From assembly GCA_026182355.1 (NCBI GenBank), contig JAPFBL010000105.1, positions 1,479,001 through 1,543,000 on the forward strand: 64,000 nt of DNA, in the 5' to 3' direction. Under the pieces are notes generated by a model. That model ran no database searches. It saw nothing but the letters and a program-made list of their open reading frames with translations, and was not told where the DNA came from. The translations under genes were made by a program, and so were the position numbers. Shown piece by piece: positions 1 through 13,368 of this stretch (positions within the stretch are counted from its first letter, which is position 1; the number at the start of each line of letters is the position of its first letter). This DNA is from Hermatobates lingyangjiaoensis. Its lineage: Eukaryota; Arthropoda; Insecta; Hemiptera; Hermatobatidae.

Positions 1-426
1 TTCTAATTGTTTGGTTACTCTCAGAACTAAATTATTAAAGCTGACTTTAATTGTGCAGTTCTTGTGTACACAATTAATACTTCAAGGTCACTTGAGCTTT
101 ATCTTCCTTACATCCACAGTGACGAAGGAACAAATTTGCATTTGCTGCTTTATCTTGTTATTCCGGTACAAGAAAATTACTCACTAATATAAAAAAGAGT
201 ACTGTTATTCGCACATCTGCTAATATAGGGGTTCAATAAATATAATTAAAACACGTAAAATTTATACTTCTTAGAGAAATATATCAGAGAAGATGCATGA
301 AGTTGACAACCAACTGGCTTCTGACTGCTTTCACACGTGGAGACCACGAGACCGTTTTATTGGGCTTATTCATTTTTACTATACTATAATTTTTTCAGAT
401 ACAATCAGAATTTTATTCAATCACTA

Positions 427-770
427 GCAAACGTACCCGTCTTTGACGGAATCAAAAATTCTATTTTACTTGGTATTCCAAAATATCAATTATAGTATTA
501 TACTAATACTACAATTAGAAGTTATAGAATAAAAGAAAATACCATTATTAGTACAGTGCTAAACAAATGCCTCTGTATACAAAGATTAGATTTTAAGTTA
601 GACATACACAAATCTACAATCAATGTTTCAGCTTTATATCTCTTATGGTGGCAATATTTTGTGGACGAACCGACAGACAGAAATTATTCTAAGGGTACAT
701 GTGGCTACTCTGAAGTATGAAACGTAAAGAAAACTTAAAATGAGTTAGTTCTAATTAACGTGCTCCCAGT
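427..770 (+). repeat. SINE/RTE-like interspersed repeat, copy 1
   Basis: The unit starts near a 'gcaaacgtacccgtctttg' head, runs through 'ttaagttagacatacacaaa' and 'tttcagctttatat', then a 'gac' rich stretch (cgacagacagaaatt), and ends with 'gtatgaaacgtaaagaaaac'. The same order of blocks recurs at 1915-2376 and 29122-29345, and the head alone recurs at 1017-1150, so it is a dispersed repeat. The GACAGACAGA-type block followed by a short A/T-rich tail resembles 3' ends of RTE-type retrotransposons and the SINEs they mobilise. That family assignment is inference. No coding region is visible. Confidence 0.55.
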
Positions 771-780
771 CAAAAGCTAG

Positions 781-1022
781 CACGCAAGCCACTGGGCTAC
801 TCTGGTTCCATACCTTACTTTATTACCAGTGTTTATATTACGCAAATATTCAATTAAAAAAAATATTTTTGTTGTATTTATTTATAATACATTTGCACTA
901 CTGTCATCGGCGATCACGCAAGCCACTGGGCTACTCTGGTCCCATACCTTACATTATTACCAGTGTATTTATTAAGTAAATATTAAATTAAAAAAAAGTT
1001 TATAGTTATATATAATACATAG
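781..1022. repeat. Two-copy local duplication, 134-base offset
   Basis: A block beginning 'cacgcaagccactgggctac' at 781 is repeated at 915 with few changes, including the downstream 'ttattaccagtgt' and the following A/T-rich segment ending near 'ataatacat'. On the minus strand the block reads 'tagcccagtggcttgcgtgc', which resembles a tRNA A box (TRGCNNAGYGG). The repeat may therefore be a decayed tRNA-derived SINE head. A convincing B box was not found. Confidence 0.55.
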
Positions 1023-1150
1023 CAAACGTACCCGTCTTTGACGGAGTCAGAAGTTCCGTCATTTTTGGTATTCCAAAATGTCATTAGAAATTATAGAACA
1101 GTAGAAAATACCATTATTACTACAGTGTTAAACAAATGACTCTAAATACA
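1017..1150 (+). repeat. SINE/RTE-like repeat head, partial copy
   Basis: This repeats the first part of the 427-770 unit: 'agcaaacgtacccgtctttg', 'ggtattccaaaat', 'agaaaataccattatta' and 'acagtgttaaacaaatg'. It stops before the GACAGA block, so it is a truncated copy. Confidence 0.55.
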
Positions 1151-1914
1151 CTACATTAGCTGTCCTTCAGGTTCATGGTAGAAGAAAGAGTCTGACCTCT
1201 GACCCTTGAGCAAATAAACTACATTTGACCATGTGAGAAAAACTTGGTTTCGCTACCTTGTATTCCTGCGTTAGATGAAGTCTCCCTTTGCGACTTAGTT
1301 AACATCATTGCAAAATAGACTCTGACGATACTTTGCAATCATTTCAACGGAAACAGACAGTGGCTCGGAATCAATGGTATGCGTGGTATACACACAGACT
1401 CCCCAATACCACATCCAGTCATTATGTCCGCCTCTATGGCACATCTGTGTAGAGCACAAACTCAGAGTCGTGTCCCGTTACACAGTTTTGGGGCACTCAT
1501 GTTTCGTAACATGAAATTTGTTACTGCTACTAAATTGCAGCATGATTGGTTCTCCTACTTTAAGTTTTTACTCATGAGCAGGCAGTCCAGGAGAAATAAA
1601 TTCAGAGTCAAGAAATTCAATTAGATAATGAACTACTTCTTCATCACTAATCCAATCTCTTTACTGACTTGTAAGGTCTTTCCTCGGTATGATATAGCGT
1701 AAGAACTTGTTTGTTGATTTTTCCTCCCTGTTCGTATTAACAGTTGAGAATTTCTCGTTTACAAAACTATTTATTCGTAATAGATAGTACATCCTCAACT
1801 CTGGGAAACACTTTTTCAATGATGTCAAATACGCAATATATTCATAAGCTCAATTGAAATTAAAATCAACTAACAATACCTACTTGCTTTACCTGTGTAT
1901 TTTCAAAACAAACT

Positions 1915-2376
1915 TGTCTGTGAAGTTAGGAAAATACGCTTAAAGCCCTATAACTTCGTTTCTGTACTTAATTATGAATCTATTTAGAGCCTATATTTTA
2001 AGTTAGGCATACACAAATCCAGTGTCAAAGTTTCAGCTCGCCATGTCTTATGGTGGCTGAGTTTACTTGTGACAAACGTTTTTGCTTTAAACGTCCATAA
2101 CTTCACTTGTACGTTAAATTTCCAAATAATTCAGAGCCTATATTTTAAGTTAGACCTACCCAAATCTACTGTAAAAGTTTCAGCTTTATATGTCTTATGG
2201 TAGCTGAGTTTACTTGTGACAAAGTTTTGCGGACAAACAGACAAACCGACAAACCGACAGAAATTTTTCTAAGGGTGGATTCGGTTTCTCCAATGTATGA
2301 AACGTAAAGAAAACTTGAATTGAGTCAGTTCTAAGCAATGTACAGACAAAATCATTATTTTATTTATATAGATAAG
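1915..2376 (+). repeat. SINE/RTE-like repeat, copy 2, internally duplicated
   Basis: The block 'gagcctatattttaagttag' occurs at 1987 and again at 2133, followed each time by the 'acacaaatc / tttcagct / tcttatggt / ctgagtttacttgtgac' series. Part of the unit is therefore duplicated with a period of about 146 bases. The second half continues through the aaccgacaaaccgacag block and ends at 'atttatatagataag'. Copy 3 at 29122 ends in nearly the same way ('atttacatagattaag'), which fixes the 3' end of the family. Confidence 0.6.
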
Positions 2377-4150
2377 TCAAAATTTGTACATTTTATTGAA
2401 AAAAATATCTGTTTTTTACTTTATTATAAGTAAAGTACAGTAATCATGAAAAAAATCAATCTCCAGATTTTGACGGATTTACATGTTTTGACGTCCCTGA
2501 AGCCCTTTTTTGACGCTTTTTTGATGATGTCTGTTTGGATGTCGGTAGGAGTGAAGCCAAAAGTTGGGGTATGCTACAGCCCACACTCTTTGATGAATCA
2601 AATTCATACTTTAACCAGAAATGAGTCATATAACTTAGTTCTTTTCTATTTTGTTTTGATTCAATATTTGATCATGAAAAAGTCACTTTTTTGGCCAAAA
2701 TGTGGTTTTTTTGTCTCCTAAACTATAAACTATGGATTGTTGAAACTTTTGAATTATTGTGGAATTGAAAATGGTATTAATGAAAAAGGTTTCAGAATTT
2801 GTCAACAACCACAAAGGTTAGTTTGCAATAAAATATAAAAATTTAGTTCTGATTAATTCTTTAAGGTTGTGCCTATTGGACAGGTCATACAATTTGAATT
2901 GCATTTCAGATCCCAATGAAATTATACTCTATTGAAATTATCATAATAAAAAAGCACGTTTTAAGAAGATGAGCAGAATAATTATTTATTCAAATTATAT
3001 GGAGGCGAATAAGCATTATGTTACATATTAGGATTTCAAAAAATGTTTTATTAACGCTTAACGGATAATTATAAAGAAATTAAATTTCATCTCTATATAT
3101 CATCTTTATATTTAAATAAGGTAAAATTAGTAATCAATGGAACAAATTTTCAAGAAATTCCGATTTTTGCAAAGGTCAATAAAGCTATAAAAACTGAAAA
3201 CTGAACTTAGACCAATGGAATACCTGCTGCACTTATCGGATTTGTTTACATTGAGTTAGACATTTTTTCTCAAAATCAAATCAAACGTATTCTTGTTGGT
3301 CAGGAAAATAAATTTGAAGATGTTTTAAACAGTTAATATAATGTGCAAGGATATAAAAATTCAAAAACTCTAAAAAGAAACTCAAAATAACCATGTAATT
3401 TATGTTGCTCGCTCGGGTGAAGAAGAGATGTCTAGTGAATGTGTTGCAATAAATCTACGTGTACACTCGTTTGCACAACTAATTGTCAGACATATATTCA
3501 TAGTGGCTTTAAGATTCCATTAGTTTGGGTAATATTGAAGCTTGAAAACTTGTCTGTTTTCATGATAACACGACAAACATTTTATGCAACATCTCTGGTG
3601 ATTTAATAAACATGAAATATCGGATAACGTATTATCTTACTATAAACACTTCATAACCTTACATATCAAACGAGTATAATTCATAAAATTGGCAAGTGCT
3701 CTACCTATAGTAAAATAAGAGTTTTAGTGAAATAAGAATCTCAATAGGAGATAATACATCATTCTCAAAATTAAATAAAAAAAAAACTTCTACAAAACTT
3801 TTGTTTGACAAAATATAAAAATCTTGGAGCCTTAAAAGAATAACTTGGGCATGGTTTTGAATATGGAAGGATCTCATGACAGATGTCCTCAAATCGGTAA
3901 ATAAACATCCAGAAATTATGGAATTTGATAACAGTAATCTAATGGAAGAATAATTAATGTAAATATTGAATCTACTTCAACTTAAATTGTGAATACCACT
4001 TCAACTATACTGGTAAACTCTACTGGTGAGAGACCTGACCGTTCTGTTGAGGCTAACTTTTGACATATGTTATATTTATGATATATTCAAAATAAAATAA
4101 CAGAGAAAAAACACTAATAAAAAATCATGAACCACTATCATCATCAGAAG
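2377..4150. other. No gene seen
   Basis: This is AT-rich sequence with only short open frames (the longest is 91 codons at 2446-2721, rich in Phe, Leu and Met). It has no recognisable domain, no splice-like structure and no strong repeat. Confidence 0.5.
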
Positions 4151-4162
4151 GATTACTTTACA

Positions 4163-4200
4163 CTCCTGATGACGATGAATATCAAAATAGTTGTTGTATT
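4163..4200 (+). ncRNA. Hammerhead-like motif, degenerate
   Basis: CTGATGA is perfect at 4166-4172 and is followed by 'cgatgaatatcaaaatagtt'. Related copies at 35100-35139, 35370-35404 and 43554-43592 (all minus) read CGA-loop-UCG-AAA at this point. Here the stem II closing UCG is changed to UCA, so the G12 position is lost and the copy is probably inactive. It lies directly upstream of the truncated retrotransposon at 4240. Confidence 0.3.
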
Positions 4201-4239
4201 TTTTCTGAGTGTTTTTCAGTGTAATTTAAATGTATTGAA

Positions 4240-6515
4240 ATATATTTTTAGTTGAATTTTTTCGACAATTGCTGTTCGACAATTATCCGTTCACTGATCA
4301 GGATTTATAGAAGTAGCTTGGTCCTGGGGCATATCCCCCAGATGTGGACGCGGGCAAATGTAGTTTTCATACCTAAGGTGGGCAAAGACACCACCTTACC
4401 CAAGTCCTATAGGCCAAAAAGCTTAACATGTTTTATGTTAAAGGCAGTTGCAAACATAGTGGATAATTATATCAGAAACACAGTAATTAGATCAAGACCT
4501 CTACATCACTGTCAGCATACAGAGCGGGTAGATCAACAAATACCGCACTGTATCAGTTAACAGGAGAAATAGAGGAGGCTTTCAAAGCAAAGGAAATAGC
4601 ACTTGACATTGAAGGAGCTTTAGGCAATACTACGCATGTAGCCATCAAGAACTCTTTCAGTAAAAAGAAATTAAATACCACCCTTACCAGATGGACAGGG
4701 GAAATGCTTAGAACTAGGAAAGTACGAGTAGAAATCAGTATAGGCCAGATAACTATACTGATGAATACCACGAGAGGCTGTCCACAAGAGGGTGTGTTAT
4801 CCCCACTATTGTGGAGCCTGGTAGTAGATTAACTATTAGAGAAGCTAACCCTGGAAGGCATTCGGTGCCAGGGCTACGCTGATGACATAGTTCTGATTGC
4901 AAGAGACAAATTTGAAGACACTCTATGCGACCTAGTACAAGGTGGAATTAAAACCACAGAACAATGGTGTGTAATGACCGGCCTGGGTATAAACCCCAGG
5001 AAGACGACGCTAGTTGCATTTACTAAAAGAAGAAAAATGGAACGCATGAAACCTATTAGGCTAAATGGAGTTACCATTGAATTAAATGATGAAGCTAAAT
5101 ATTTAGGTATTACACTAGATAGGAAACTCACCTTTAACCAGCATATTAATAAGATATCCAAAAATCAATATGTGCCCTAATGATATGCAGAAGGATGTCA
5201 GGCAAGTTGTGGGGATGTTCACCCAAAGTACTGCACTGGATGTATATCACTATGGTGAGACCTATCATCACCTAAGGGGCGATTATTTGGAGTAAAAGAA
5301 CGAATCAGGTTAATATACAGCAGAAATTGAATAAAATTCAAAGACTCGCATGCATTTGTATGACGGGACCCTTAAGATCATGTCCTTCTGCCAGAATGGA
5401 GAAAATTGTGGGCTTAGTCCCCTCCATCAAGAAATTCGAAGGACAGCAGAGAAAACTATCCTTAACCTTTTAAAAACTGAAATTCAAGGAGGAATAGTAG
5501 TACGATGGGAGGGGGGATAAACACCCTATTGCGAAAGAACATCCGATACTCATGTCACCAAGGTATGATATGGGTAAAGTATTTGAATTCCAAAAGAATT
5601 TCCAAGAATATCTTGGTACCAAAGAAGGAATTAGAAAAGGTAACAAAGAGGACATTGGAGGAAATGTGATCCGATGGTATACAGATGGGTCAAGGACAGC
5701 GGAAGGTACAGAAGCTGGAGTATTTGGGCCTAAGACTAAATACTCCGAATCTATGGGCATTTACACCAGTATCTTCTAAGCTGAAATCCTTGCGATCAAA
5801 AGATATGAGAATTAATTATGGATAAAGAATATAGTAATAATGCCTGATAGTCAAGCAGCAATTAAAGCATTGAGCTCAAACCTTATTAGCTCAAAGATGG
5901 TTCTGAACTGTAAAAATAAACTCAATCTCCTGGGTATGAGGAACAGGATCTCTCTCTACTGGGTGCCAGGACAAGCAGGAGCAGAAACCGAATATAGGTC
6001 CAGAACCATACTGTGGTATAGGACAACACACTATACAAGAACTCCTTAAGAAAGAGGATAGAGAAAACAGGAAACAATATTGGGTTTCTCTTCAAGGACA
6101 CAGACAATCAAAGATACTTCTCAATTAGTTTGAGAATAGGCAAATCTTTAATTGTATGGAAAGGAGCAGAAATAATCTAAGGATTTTAACCGGTTTTCTA
6201 ACGGGTCACTGCAAATTTAATGGCCATCTCTGGAAAATGGGCATTAGCAATGATGGTTTGTGCAGGTTCTGCAAGGTTGAGGAAGAAACACCGCTGCATC
6301 TGCTGGCTGATTGTCAAGCCACTGTGTTACACAGAGGCAGGTGCTTCGGGATACTCAACAAAACCATAGAAGAGCTTTTACCGTTGGACCCAGCAAAAGT
6401 GCTGATCTTCTTGGAGGCGTTGAAGCTAACTGGGAAACTATAGTATAGAACGGGGGAAAGTACAATAGTTCTTAGGACGCAGTACTAAAATCACCATCAA
6501 CAAATAAATAAATAA
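4240..6515 (+). pseudogene. Non-LTR retrotransposon remnant: reverse transcriptase, RNase H, zinc-knuckle end
   Basis: This is a decayed ORF2 of a LINE in the Jockey/I/R1 type range, whose protein would copy its RNA at a nicked target. In order, the sequence shows an RT 'SYRPKSLT' block (near 4408), 'AYRAGRST' (4517), the first catalytic Asp in 'DIEGAL' (4606), 'GCPQEGVLSPLLW' (4773-4815), the YADD catalytic box (4875-4886) and 'KYLGITLDRKLTF' (5095). An RNase H-like 'WYTDGSRTAEG' (about 5674) and 'DSQAAIKAL' (about 5843) follow. The C-terminal part contains 'GLCRFC' and 'HLLADC', a C-x2-C...H...C zinc-binding pattern, and ends at 6443. A short (aaat)n-like tail closes the unit near 6500-6515. 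The coding sequence is broken by a frameshift near 4515, an in-frame stop at 4830, and further shifts near 5165, 5780 and 6030. The apurinic endonuclease domain and ORF1 are absent, so the copy is 5'-truncated and dead. The exact clade is uncertain. Confidence 0.88.
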
Positions 6516-8330
6516 GATCTACGAAGTAGTGTAACCTCGTTTTTAATACACCCACCCATCCATATCAATACCACCTACATCAATATAAAAAAGAAATATA
6601 AGTTAATGGACCTATTATAAAGTAAATTAGTCAAAATAACAAAGTTGATTTTTCTAGTTTTACTAATCTACTTAGTAAATAATAAATTCCGACAAACAAT
6701 TTTCATGCAATAAAATGAAAGCAGTTTGTGTGTGACAGTTATTATATTAGTTTTACAGCCACAAGTGAGGATAGTGGAAACAAGTAACTAGTGTGTTTGC
6801 CTCATTGATGCATTGTTATTTAATAAAACCAGAGAAATGTAACATGTGTCAACAATGAACTAGTATCAGTAGGTACTTTCACATTGCTTAAAATAAAAAA
6901 AACGATAGCATATTGTTTGAGAATGACTTATTTTTGACATAAACTCTAGCGGAAACATCAACGAAATCACTGAGACAGTTTATAAACTTGTTTGTAAGGT
7001 CATAAATGGTAATAAGAATGCATTTTCTAAACTTAACAGGATGATGGTTTATTTCTTTTACAACAACACAAGGTGGTTAGTCGTTTTATAATTTCAGCAT
7101 TCAATGCAAATGAGTATTGTTGATAGAGGAGGGTCTGCAGTACACTGAGCTACAACAGCAGGGTCTGTCACGATCCCGTCTTAACGAGTCTTGACACCGC
7201 CATACAGGTGCTAATTAACATTTCATTATTCCTCGCAATTACCCCTTCAAAACTAAAACCTGTAAATGTAAATCCTTTAATTAAATCAATGAAATGTCCC
7301 TTCTTATTACTTATGTATGCTTTGACTTCAATCTTCAAAACCTATATTCCACACACCCATAAAGTCGCAGTTTAGCACTAACTCGGTTATTTCAAAGTGA
7401 TTCCTCACGAGCAAGCTATGTTTGTATTAAGATACCCTGTTATTTGGTCAGCTCAGAGATCGTGAGATTTGTTCTCTAGACTTTCAAGATCCATTATTAA
7501 ATAATATTTCATAAATGATATCCATATCAATTTATACCAACATGTTTACAACTCTATACAAATGTATTGAAATATATGAAATTACCTGTTACTCAAAAAT
7601 TTCACTTTTATTTCTTAAAATACTTTAACTAATATATAGTAGTAAAAAAAAAATAATGGTTGTGACATATTTTTATATTTTAAGGTCTCTATAAAAACAG
7701 TCTTAGGCTGAACTTCATATCTATAAATAGTTAATAATAAATAAATAATGTCTAACATATCCATTTATTATTAAACTTTCGTAGATCGTCTTTAACTGTA
7801 TTATTCATATAATAAAACGTATGATTCTCCCTATTACTTTTAAACTTTTAAGTACAGAATTTCCAATTTTATTTTATCTAACTAGAATACATAGATATTT
7901 ATGCACCTAGGGAACAATGAGGTAGGTCTATTATTTCCCGAGTGCTTATTTCATTAAATTTATGATTTTATAAAGCATTGGGTGTCGTCTCTTAATTTAA
8001 AAAACAACGAATCCAATGCTTGTTGAAGTTGCAACACTTATTTGTTTTACCTAGTAAGTTTAAGTAAGATGGTCTTCTTGGAATGGAGAAAGAGAAGCAT
8101 GCACTGACACTGTGTGTTGAGACATTTCCTTATTGCATGCAGGGCCGTCCCCAGGAGGGTGCAGCTTCAACTGCGTTCATAATTACTGATATGAATAAAC
8201 AAAATAAGAAACTGACCATGTGGACGAATAATATTACACACATAGAACACATATAAGAACTGATACAACTCACATATTTATTAAGATCCGTAAAGCGTTG
8301 TGACCTGTATTCAAACAATTAATTCAAATT
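6516..8330. other. No gene seen
   Basis: AT-rich intergenic sequence. A short 'cagggccgtccccagg' motif at about 8141 resembles a DNA-transposon end, but no matching partner and target duplication were found. Confidence 0.5.
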
Positions 8331-8339
8331 CTAATTACC

Positions 8340-8460
8340 CAATTCAAATCTGGTAATTGCCATGATACCAAATTATTCAAGTGAGATGAAGATCAGGCGC
8401 ACACTGTCTCTAGGAGGGGACGAGTGTTGGTCCCGGAACAGTACCCTTTAAATTTAATCC
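8340..8460 (+). repeat. tRNA-type SINE body, diverged copy
   Basis: It contains 'gtgagatgaagatcaggcgc', 'acactgtctctagga' and 'ggggacgagtgttgg'. The same series appears at 8970-9060. The preceding 'atgatacc' is shared with the tRNA-like head at 28174-28240, which supports a common SINE family. The tRNA head itself is too diverged to see here. Confidence 0.45.
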
Positions 8461-8969
8461 TACTCGACAACTGCGGGGCCACACCAACAAATTAATATAT
8501 TATAAAAAATTGTTATGTTGGTTATAGTCTGCAGATATAAGAATAAAAAGATATAGAGATTTCAGTTTTATTTTTACTCAGCAACTATCATTTATCAAGA
8601 AAAACAAGAAAATGTCCCCATTTTCCTGGGGACTTCTGAGCCCCTATAAGAGACGGTAGCAAGAGACGAGCCTGATTACAAGATTTCTTCTAGGTAAACC
8701 CATGCAGATTACTATCCCTGGTGTTTTCAAGCATCACCTACCCAAAATGTTACATTTACAATGTTATGGATGGCACAGAGGCTGGCTATTTGTGGCAGTA
8801 CTCCTTCGCAGACCCAGATTCATCAAAAAGTGATGTTCATCAAAAGTACTCCGATAGTTTAGACTCTGATCCTGAAGTGCATTCATGTTAAGTCTAAGTT
8901 CAAATCGTTTTACCTTATGTCTGAGTGATTCGTAAGTTTATTAGTCATTCATTAACGAAGAATCACATT

Positions 8970-9060
8970 CAAGTCTTGACTATGATACCAGACTTTTCAT
9001 GTGAGATGAAAATCATTCGCGTACTGTCCTTAGAAGGGGACGGGTGTTGGAAACAGTACA
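8970..9060 (+). repeat. tRNA-type SINE body, second copy
   Basis: It contains 'attcaagtcttgactatgat', 'gtgagatgaaaatcattcgc', 'gtactgtccttagaa' and 'ggggacgggtgttgg'. This is a parallel of the copy about 630 bases upstream, in the same orientation. 'attcaagtc' before 'atgatacc' may be the remains of the B box. Confidence 0.5.
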
Positions 9061-12000
9061 ATGTGAGGTTATCGTAATAGATGAAAAATTAATAACTTAA
9101 GTAGGGTCGTATATGTATACTCTCTATGTATATTAAAACCGGGAGCGTGGCACACCTATGACAAATAAAAGGTGCCAAATAAAGAAATGGGTCACACTTT
9201 TTGCACCTGTTTCAGCACTAAGTGAAGGTCCTTAAGTAAGATCGTAAAAACTGCAATGGTGTTTTTTCTCCCCCACCCCCCTCCACGTAATGAAAATAAG
9301 GGTGACATCCTATAAATAGAGGATCAGAATGTCTAATTTGTGAAGCATCATGAACATCAATCATATTCACTTACTAAAATTGAAACCACGTCAATGTAAA
9401 TAGTTGCTCAATATAAAGGAGACAAAACCGTCAGTTGACTGGAGCTTAGGGACTGTCATATGCTTAGGATTGTCTTCCCTGCAAGCATTTATTAATATTT
9501 CAAACCACTACTGCTTAGAACTTTTGTTTGGTATTCATGAACATATTTAAATTCAATATTACTTTTTAATTTTATTTAATTAAACAGTCAAAAATAGCAT
9601 TTTATTTACTTTAGTTGCAGTATTAGATATAAATAACGTGAACTTTTTTTAATTTAGAAACGTAAAATTGACAATAAAATATATTAGTTTGTAAATTGTA
9701 AATAGTTAGAAAACCTTAGAAAAATATTGAATCTATGAAAATAAAAAACAATATCTGTCTGGGTGTTTGTAACACAAACACGTTCTATAACATGTGTACT
9801 ATAGAAACGCTCAAATGACTTCCAATTTGAATGGGAGGGTACTACACTCTTATTTTGTTGGAAACTCTTCCTACGTAATTTTGGTTTAGAAGAATATATT
9901 TAAAAATTTAAATATATTTAGAAAATGTCTATAATTAAATTAAAATGTCTAAATATTAAATATATTTAGAAATATACAAGGTCTTATATTACTCTGCAAT
10001 TACAAGTGTAGTACTTTCTTTTATCACTATGTGCTCGTGACTAATGCACCAAATTTATTTCCTTGATAACATCTTGAAGTGCTATATTTGGATAACTTGT
10101 AAAGTGTACCTACTTCTAAATCTGAAAAGGTTATAAACTATAGGATAGGTTATATATACAATAGGATAACAAAACATATAAAATCAAATATTTAAAAATA
10201 AAAAAAATTAGAGAAAATTTGCAAACATATCTGATTTATTACAGTTTATTTCTGCATCACCCATTACAACTTTTTTCCTTAACGTCAAATAAAACGTAAA
10301 AATTTTAAAAACCTGCAAAATTAAGAAATTGGCATGCCATTTCTTAAATTTACAGTCATATACGTATTCTTATTAAACATTCATTTTGAAATTAAGAACT
10401 GTAAGTTTATTAATCTATGCGTGAATTATATTTTTATATATAACGTTTCATCTATTATATATTATATATTTTATAACTCCAAGAAATTCGTATCAATTTA
10501 GAATTTGAACCATATACAATACAATATAGAATAACAAAGCTTGAAACACTCTACTTTTAACATGATACAATATATTAATATTAGATTTTAGTAATACTGA
10601 GTATCAAACTAAACTAAGAGGTTGAAGGCTAATTACAGGTTAAATTTAAGGGATACAATATTATTGTGAATGGATTGATATAGCGAAATATAAAGAACGT
10701 TTTGAAATTTAAGGTAAATAAATACTCAAATGTTCAAAAACAAGTTCGAATTATGTACATAGTACTAGTATTAAAATTCCACGAGAAACTGACATGTTTG
10801 AAAGACCTGATTATTCAGTAGGGCAGATATGATTTTACAGCAATACAGTGTTCAATTAGTACTATGAAAATCTCGTATTTTAAATAATAAAATATTACTT
10901 CATAATTAAAACGTCATTACAAATTAATAACTACAGAGTGATTTCTGAATCAGTGGCTAGAAAGTAATTCAACTGTTCAATACAAAACAGGCCAAAACAA
11001 AACTAAATAGAACAGTGAAAAAATATGGTTAAAAAATTAAAAAAATATATATAAAAAAGCAAAAAAATAATATCTTCATTTTTCAGTTTTATTACATAAT
11101 AAATTTGTAAACTGGTTCGCAGAAATAAAGGCCCAAAAAAATTCTTAGTCAAAACTTTGTTATTATACTTCTGAACAAACAATTGTTTCAATTAATTGGG
11201 ATAAACAAAACGAAAATAAAACAATATTTATTTAAAAAAAAAGACATACATATCTCATGTATAAACCAGAATAAATAAAATGTATTTACAATGCAGCTTT
11301 TCATAAAACATACTAACACATATAAACCAGGAAATCGTAACTCATATTTAAATCGCCGACAAACACTTATATATATTCCTTTTATAGAAACACATTTCAC
11401 AAGAAAAACACTTGATTGGTCTGAGAGCATTGATTAAAAAATATCACATCGAAAATTTTATGAACCAGCAATTGATTTCTGAAATTTAAAAGTTGCCTAA
11501 TCTGGTATGATTGTGCCATGTGGTATGCACTTGTTATGAGAAGTTCTACTTAACTCCTTATACCACTTTCGTATAGCTAATAATAAATTTGTAAATAGCT
11601 AAATTTATAAAAAAAATTTTAGTTTGTTCTGTATTCGTTTGAACTTTTGTAAGAATTTTAGGACAGTTGATTTATAGTTGTCAACATAAGATAGGACAAC
11701 TTTCGTTTTCATCGACGTATCCATTCACTAGTATTTTCCTTCTCTTCTTTGAACATGATTTTTTTTCCCTTAATAAACAACTCTTCATTTTTGAGAGGTT
11801 CAAGTGGTTACCTATTGGTAAAGTATTCCCTTCATGAGTATTATATGTCGGAGGCGATTCCTGAATTTTTTGACTGAAGATATTCCCAAAAATAACTGGG
11901 TCTTGAACTCTTTTCATATACTGCTTGTTTTCTTTTCCTCTACATATGTTATTAAGCCAATTGAAATGATTGTGACCTTACAGAGATCTTCATAATCAGT

Positions 12001-12395
12001 TCTTCAAATGTTGAAACTTCAGAGGCACAGACCATTTATATTTTTCTATTCACTTGATGGTAAAAGAACTATCAGTATTACATATAACTGTATATCCGTG
12101 TTGGCATAGTGTTCCATAAACATTCTGCCTTGACTGCTAATTCCATTTGAAATAAAATAAACAATCTACACGCTGCTTCCATAAAGTTATCATCACGGGT
12201 GTTTCAAATCGTTCTTTTAAAGTCAATCAACACTTGACGAACATTATTTTTTACTTCAATAAAAGTTTTGTCCTGTGCTGCTTGTGTTTTATCTGGCAGA
12301 AGAATGAGAGCTGGCGAAAAGATCTACCATTTCTGACTATAAAGGAAACTTTATAGTGTCCTTTTGAGGAGCTCAAAGTTTCATTATTAGCAGTG
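9061..12395. other. No gene seen
   Basis: Very AT-rich. Open frames are short and rich in Phe, Ile, Lys and Asn. Local low-complexity sequence of the 'aaatatatttaga' type occurs at 9890-9970. Confidence 0.5.
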
Positions 12396-12496
12396 CTTAA
12401 TATCACTAAAAATATGAATTGCTGTACTCCAGTCCCACCCAGTAATTATATTAAACTACAATCTGGAGTTTATCTATAAAAATACGGGTTTTCCTA
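12396..12496 (+). repeat. Direct repeat, copy 1 of 2
   Basis: The block runs from 'cactaaaaatatgaattgct' through 'cagtcccacccagta', 'atattaaactacaatctgga' and 'aaaaatacgggttttc'. It is repeated at 13689-13790 with about ten changes. The pair brackets a segment that includes a GC-rich island. Confidence 0.65.
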
Positions 12497-13226
12497 AGCA
12501 TGTTCATTTTTCAGGAAACTTTCAAACTGCCCATCTTCAAATTATAAAGGTATAATTAGTTTATAATGAAGTTGTGGGCTAAACGATGTGTGAAAGTACT
12601 CCACAGTAGGCGAATTGACTAAGTACCGATTAGACAACTTGTTTCCTATTAGAACCCTACTTCCTAGGACAGAAATTTCGAAGCATTTTCTAAACCGGAC
12701 TACCTCTATACCGACTATAAATTATATGTCTCCATTAAAAGTTTTTTTTTCTTACTTTAAAACTTAACTCATTTTATCCCATAACATCATATAATGGAAT
12801 ACATAATACCCTATGATATTATATGATGTTTCAATTTATAGACTGTCAATGTATCTATGTATATTATAATTTTGTGTATTCTGTTGTTTAAAACAAGAAA
12901 TGTGTTTCTTAAATGAAAATATATACAACGTTTACTAGATTTTAATTGTTTATCAACAGTCGGAAAGAAAATCTCTTTCCATATAATAAATCAATAGCTA
13001 TTTATCATTAGAAATCTGGCAAAGGTAGAACTCGTTTTTAATCAACTACACAACCCATAACGAGAAAATAAACGCAGTTTTTAGGAAAGCATATCTTTAC
13101 AAAATTATCAGTATATTAAGCATATGCTAAACAGAATATTTATTTTTGAAAATAATATAAATTTAGAAATAATTCATAAAATTGACATTGGAAACTTGAG
13201 CGTATATTCATATCGGAATGGAAACC

Positions 13227-13234
13227 TGACGTCA
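13227..13234. promoter_or_regulatory. CRE-like TGACGTCA palindrome
   Basis: An exact 8-base CREB/ATF consensus site, with another at 13584-13591. An isolated 8-mer can occur by chance. Confidence 0.2.
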
Positions 13235-13368
13235 GATGACATTGGGAGAATTAGAACTTCTCCATAGTTTTTCCCTTAGATATTACACCTCAAGAACTCA
13301 GAGTCACCATAGCGACTAACGCATTGTACACTTATTTCCAGACTATGTTGTTAGAGTGACAGATATTT

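Noticed and set aside
4252..6443. Intact reverse transcriptase gene
   Set aside because: Multiple frameshifts, an in-frame stop at 4830 and a missing 5' half make it a pseudogene.
8141..8650. DNA transposon with 'cagggccgtccccagg' end
   Set aside because: The only possible partner, 'tcctggggac' near 8617, is too short and poorly matched, and no target duplication was found.
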